Below are positions 61,943 through 64,000 of a stretch of DNA of 64,000 bases, in pieces. The translations under genes were made by a program, and so were the position numbers. Within the stretch, counting starts at the first letter, position 1; every line of letters starts with the position of its first letter. The notes under the pieces were generated by a model. The model was not told the origin of the DNA, ran no database searches, and saw nothing but the letters and a program-made list of their open reading frames with translations. The stretch is from positions 3,296,001 to 3,360,000 of the forward strand of contig CP051247.1 of the NCBI GenBank assembly GCA_017795105.1. Direction: 5' to 3'. This stretch comes from Planctomycetaceae bacterium (lineage in GTDB: Bacteria; Planctomycetota; Planctomycetia; Planctomycetales; Planctomycetaceae).

Positions 61943-64000
61943 TCACTTCGGCAGCGGCTGTGTTCCCAGTGTGCCGATGAGCGACTTCAGATAGTCGGGC
62001 GATTCGATTTCGGCGAGTTGGTCGGCAACCCACTTCTTTCGTTCGTCCAGTTCCAGACGGGCTGCGACATTCTCGCTACCTTCGGTCTGGCCCCATTCTT
62101 CGAGATAATCGAGGTGACGGCGCATCAGCTTCGCTTCGACCTGCTGCCGTGCTTCGAGTCGTTCCGCATACCAGTCGCTGTTCAGCAGATGCTCGCGGGT
62201 GAACATCTTGCGGAATTCAGGATCGTCGACTTTCAGCCCGTTCTCGTCTTCGCCCTTGGCCATGATCGTGACCAGAGACTGAAGCGGCGGGCAAAGCTGC
62301 TCGTAGGTTCCGTCGGCCAGATACTGTTCGGCTACCTGGCGGTGGGCTTCGCAGATGTACTTCACCCCATCGTAGAAGGCTTCTTCGTCCTGGATCTCCG
62401 GCTTGAGAATCTTCTCATCGAAGACACTGATCGGATGGTCGAAGATGCGACCGAAGTAATTGCGGACGAACCGCCGGGTGATGCGATAACCGAGCCGTGA
62501 AACCGGAATCATTTCGCCGTTGTACTCGACATCTTCCAGTTTCTCGAGACTCCGCTCGGCCAGCAGATGCTTCGGATCCCGCTCATGCGGTTCAAGTCGA
62601 CACCAGACTTCCGGAACGAGCAGACTGATATCGTGGTCGACCTGCACATCCGGGCCGATGTGGCCGGCTGCCGAGGAAAAGACCTTGAGGCCGGTCAGCA
62701 GATAGCTGACGAAGGCCGCGTTCAAATCCGATGCATATCGGAGCATGTTGAACGGCCCCTTGGTCAGGGCGCCTTCGCTTCCGAAGCCGGTTGTCGACGG
62801 GCTCTTTCCGGTCAGCGAGCAGATCAGATCCATGAACAGCTCAGGCAGTTCCTGGTAATGGATCGGGTTGTAAACCGCCAGCGAACGAATTCCGGCGGCT
62901 TTGTCGGGCGGATTATTCCGCCGGCCCATCAGAACGCTGTCGACCGGGAAGGGGACCGAATCGCTGAGGGGAATCTTCCGGTAGAGCCGCAGGCCGCGTT
63001 CCGCGACATATCGCGGGAACGGATCAGTCATGTCCGGGCGAGCCTGCAGATATCGCGGGTTCTTACTGACCGCATCGCCAATCTTCCGGGGATTGGCCGA
63101 ACAGACCACATACTCGGAATCTTCCTCGTGCAGCATTGCGTTGAGCAGATCCTGCATCGGCTGGCTGAATGCATCGAAATCGACGACATGATCGGCCATC
63201 CGCTTGATGTCGTCCCGGGTCAGCGGTTGGAAGTTCGAGATGAAATTGGAATAACCGGCCAGATCGGCTTCGGCCTGTTTATCGAAGCCGCGATGGATCG
63301 CTTCGTCCGGACGCTGGAACAATCGGTATTCGCAGTTGATCAGGAACTTGATGCTGTCGTCGGAGTCCGTTTCGGGGAGATGTTTGACGTCCCGGGATGG
63401 GACAACAAGTGAAACGGAAATATCGTCTTCGGTCTGAATCTTGGCCGCAGGGGAAAAGTCCTGTCGAAGTTTGAAGGTTCGCCAGGTTCGCGGCGGCAGG
63501 AATCCGACCCGGAGGTACGTTCCCACCAGCATACGATCGCGGAACTTCAACTCGTGACCGGGCTGACCGTTGATGATGTCGACGTTGAACTGATCTTTCC
63601 AATCCTCGGCCCAGTTGCCCTCTTCGAATCGTTTGATGATAAAGAGCATCGACAACAGATAGTCGGGAATCTCTGAAAGCCACGTGTTGTATTCATCGGT
63701 GTACTCGGCCGATGGAGTCAACAGTTTGATCACACTGCCGAGCGATCGCTGCGGTCCGAAGATGGGGCGCGATTTACGGCCAGCGTAATCGGGCTTATCG
63801 TTGCTGTCGGCTTTCCAGCGTTTGTCGAAGTCCGGCTTGTTGATGATCGCTTCGATTCGGTCGAAATCTTCCTTGAGATTCGAAACGAATAGCGGACCGT
63901 AGTGCATATAGTCAACGAGTGATTTACTGATCTCACTCTTTCCACCCCCGGAAACCGTACACGGTTTGTGGCAGAAGGTCCCCTCGGCGACAGTCCCAAT
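61943..64000 (-). CDS. Large P-loop-containing protein, 5' end beyond window
   Basis: The frame stays open past the ATG at 63907 to the window end, reading upstream ...[33 protein letters not shown] looks like a nucleotide-binding P-loop, so the true start lies outside and at least 685 residues are present. The visible part is soluble with no signal or TM, and includes [37 protein letters not shown] and [18 protein letters not shown] do not recognise the family with certainty. A large pyrophosphate-type PEP carboxykinase is one possibility worth testing, at low confidence. Confidence 0.85.
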   Translation of the reverse strand: MGTVAEGTFCHKPCTVSGGGKSEISKSLVDYMHYGPLFVSNLKEDFDRIEAIINKPDFDKRWKADSNDKPDYAGRKSRPIFGPQRSLGSVIKLLTPSAEYTDEYNTWLSEIPDYLLSMLFIIKRFEEGNWAEDWKDQFNVDIINGQPGHELKFRDRMLVGTYLRVGFLPPRTWRTFKLRQDFSPAAKIQTEDDISVSLVVPSRDVKHLPETDSDDSIKFLINCEYRLFQRPDEAIHRGFDKQAEADLAGYSNFISNFQPLTRDDIKRMADHVVDFDAFSQPMQDLLNAMLHEEDSEYVVCSANPRKIGDAVSKNPRYLQARPDMTDPFPRYVAERGLRLYRKIPLSDSVPFPVDSVLMGRRNNPPDKAAGIRSLAVYNPIHYQELPELFMDLICSLTGKSPSTTGFGSEGALTKGPFNMLRYASDLNAAFVSYLLTGLKVFSSAAGHIGPDVQVDHDISLLVPEVWCRLEPHERDPKHLLAERSLEKLEDVEYNGEMIPVSRLGYRITRRFVRNYFGRIFDHPISVFDEKILKPEIQDEEAFYDGVKYICEAHRQVAEQYLADGTYEQLCPPLQSLVTIMAKGEDENGLKVDDPEFRKMFTREHLLNSDWYAERLEARQQVEAKLMRRHLDYLEEWGQTEGSENVAARLELDERKKWVADQLAEIESPDYLKSLIGTLGTQPLPK

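Overview
The window looks like chromosomal DNA of a planctomycete (class Planctomycetia, Planctomycetaceae/Rubinisphaera-like by feel; the genus is a guess). Reasons: two DUF1559 pseudopilin-like proteins with [16 protein letters not shown] leaders, an LEPR-XLL-like giant secreted protein, a secreted sulfatase, a BamA with a long insert, many lone monocistronic genes, weak or absent Shine-Dalgarno sites, and a tetrahydromethanopterin C1 pair (fae plus an mtdC-like dehydrogenase), a known planctomycete trait. No rRNA, CRISPR array, prophage or insertion sequence was seen.

Layout. 1-600: a tandemly duplicated stretch of palindromic repeats. 602-6424 (minus): prkA, yeaH (DUF444), spoVR and a small unknown gene, the conserved stress kinase set, with the gaps filled by dispersed palindromic elements. 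7186-9997: aroB and a leucine-rich-repeat protein. 10042-12972: ATP-grasp protein, fae and mtdC-like gene (formaldehyde oxidation). 13237-16533: BamA-like outer membrane assembly factor. 16784-22253: nadC, glcF, a YqaB-like HAD phosphatase, a lipoprotein and an acetyltransferase. 22643-24529: tRNA with CAT anticodon and a Kef-type antiporter. 24844-26681 (minus): three membrane-anchored proteins, two with long coiled coils. 27174-30601 (minus): an 865-residue flagellin with degenerate tandem repeats in its middle, and csrA. 31150-35937: cstA and unknown envelope proteins. 36461-40282: a 1273-residue secreted protein with 103-residue tandem cadherin-like repeats and FG-GAP-like calcium repeats. 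40397-43067 (minus): STN-like protein, manC, moaA. 43613-49624: a membrane-bound sigma-54 activator with PDZ-like, multi-TM, GAF, AAA+ and Fis-type HTH regions, then an SLC13-type transporter and a 3'(2'),5'-bisphosphate nucleotidase. 50580-56223: two DUF1559 proteins flanking a TMTC-like TPR membrane protein and a degenerate HtrA relative with a nested PDZ domain. 56643-58093: PilZ protein and ftsY. 58240-64000 (minus): secreted propeller-like protein, sulfatase, DUF6807/PmoA-like protein, and the 3' part of a large P-loop-containing protein that runs off the window.

The features least explained by known families are the sigma-54 activator with repeated TCGGCGCCGA sites just upstream, the PDZ-split pseudo-HtrA, the coiled-coil membrane cluster, and the composite palindromic elements, which share one architecture across several unrelated sequence families. 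All starts were chosen by eye from Shine-Dalgarno matches, signal peptides and family lengths.
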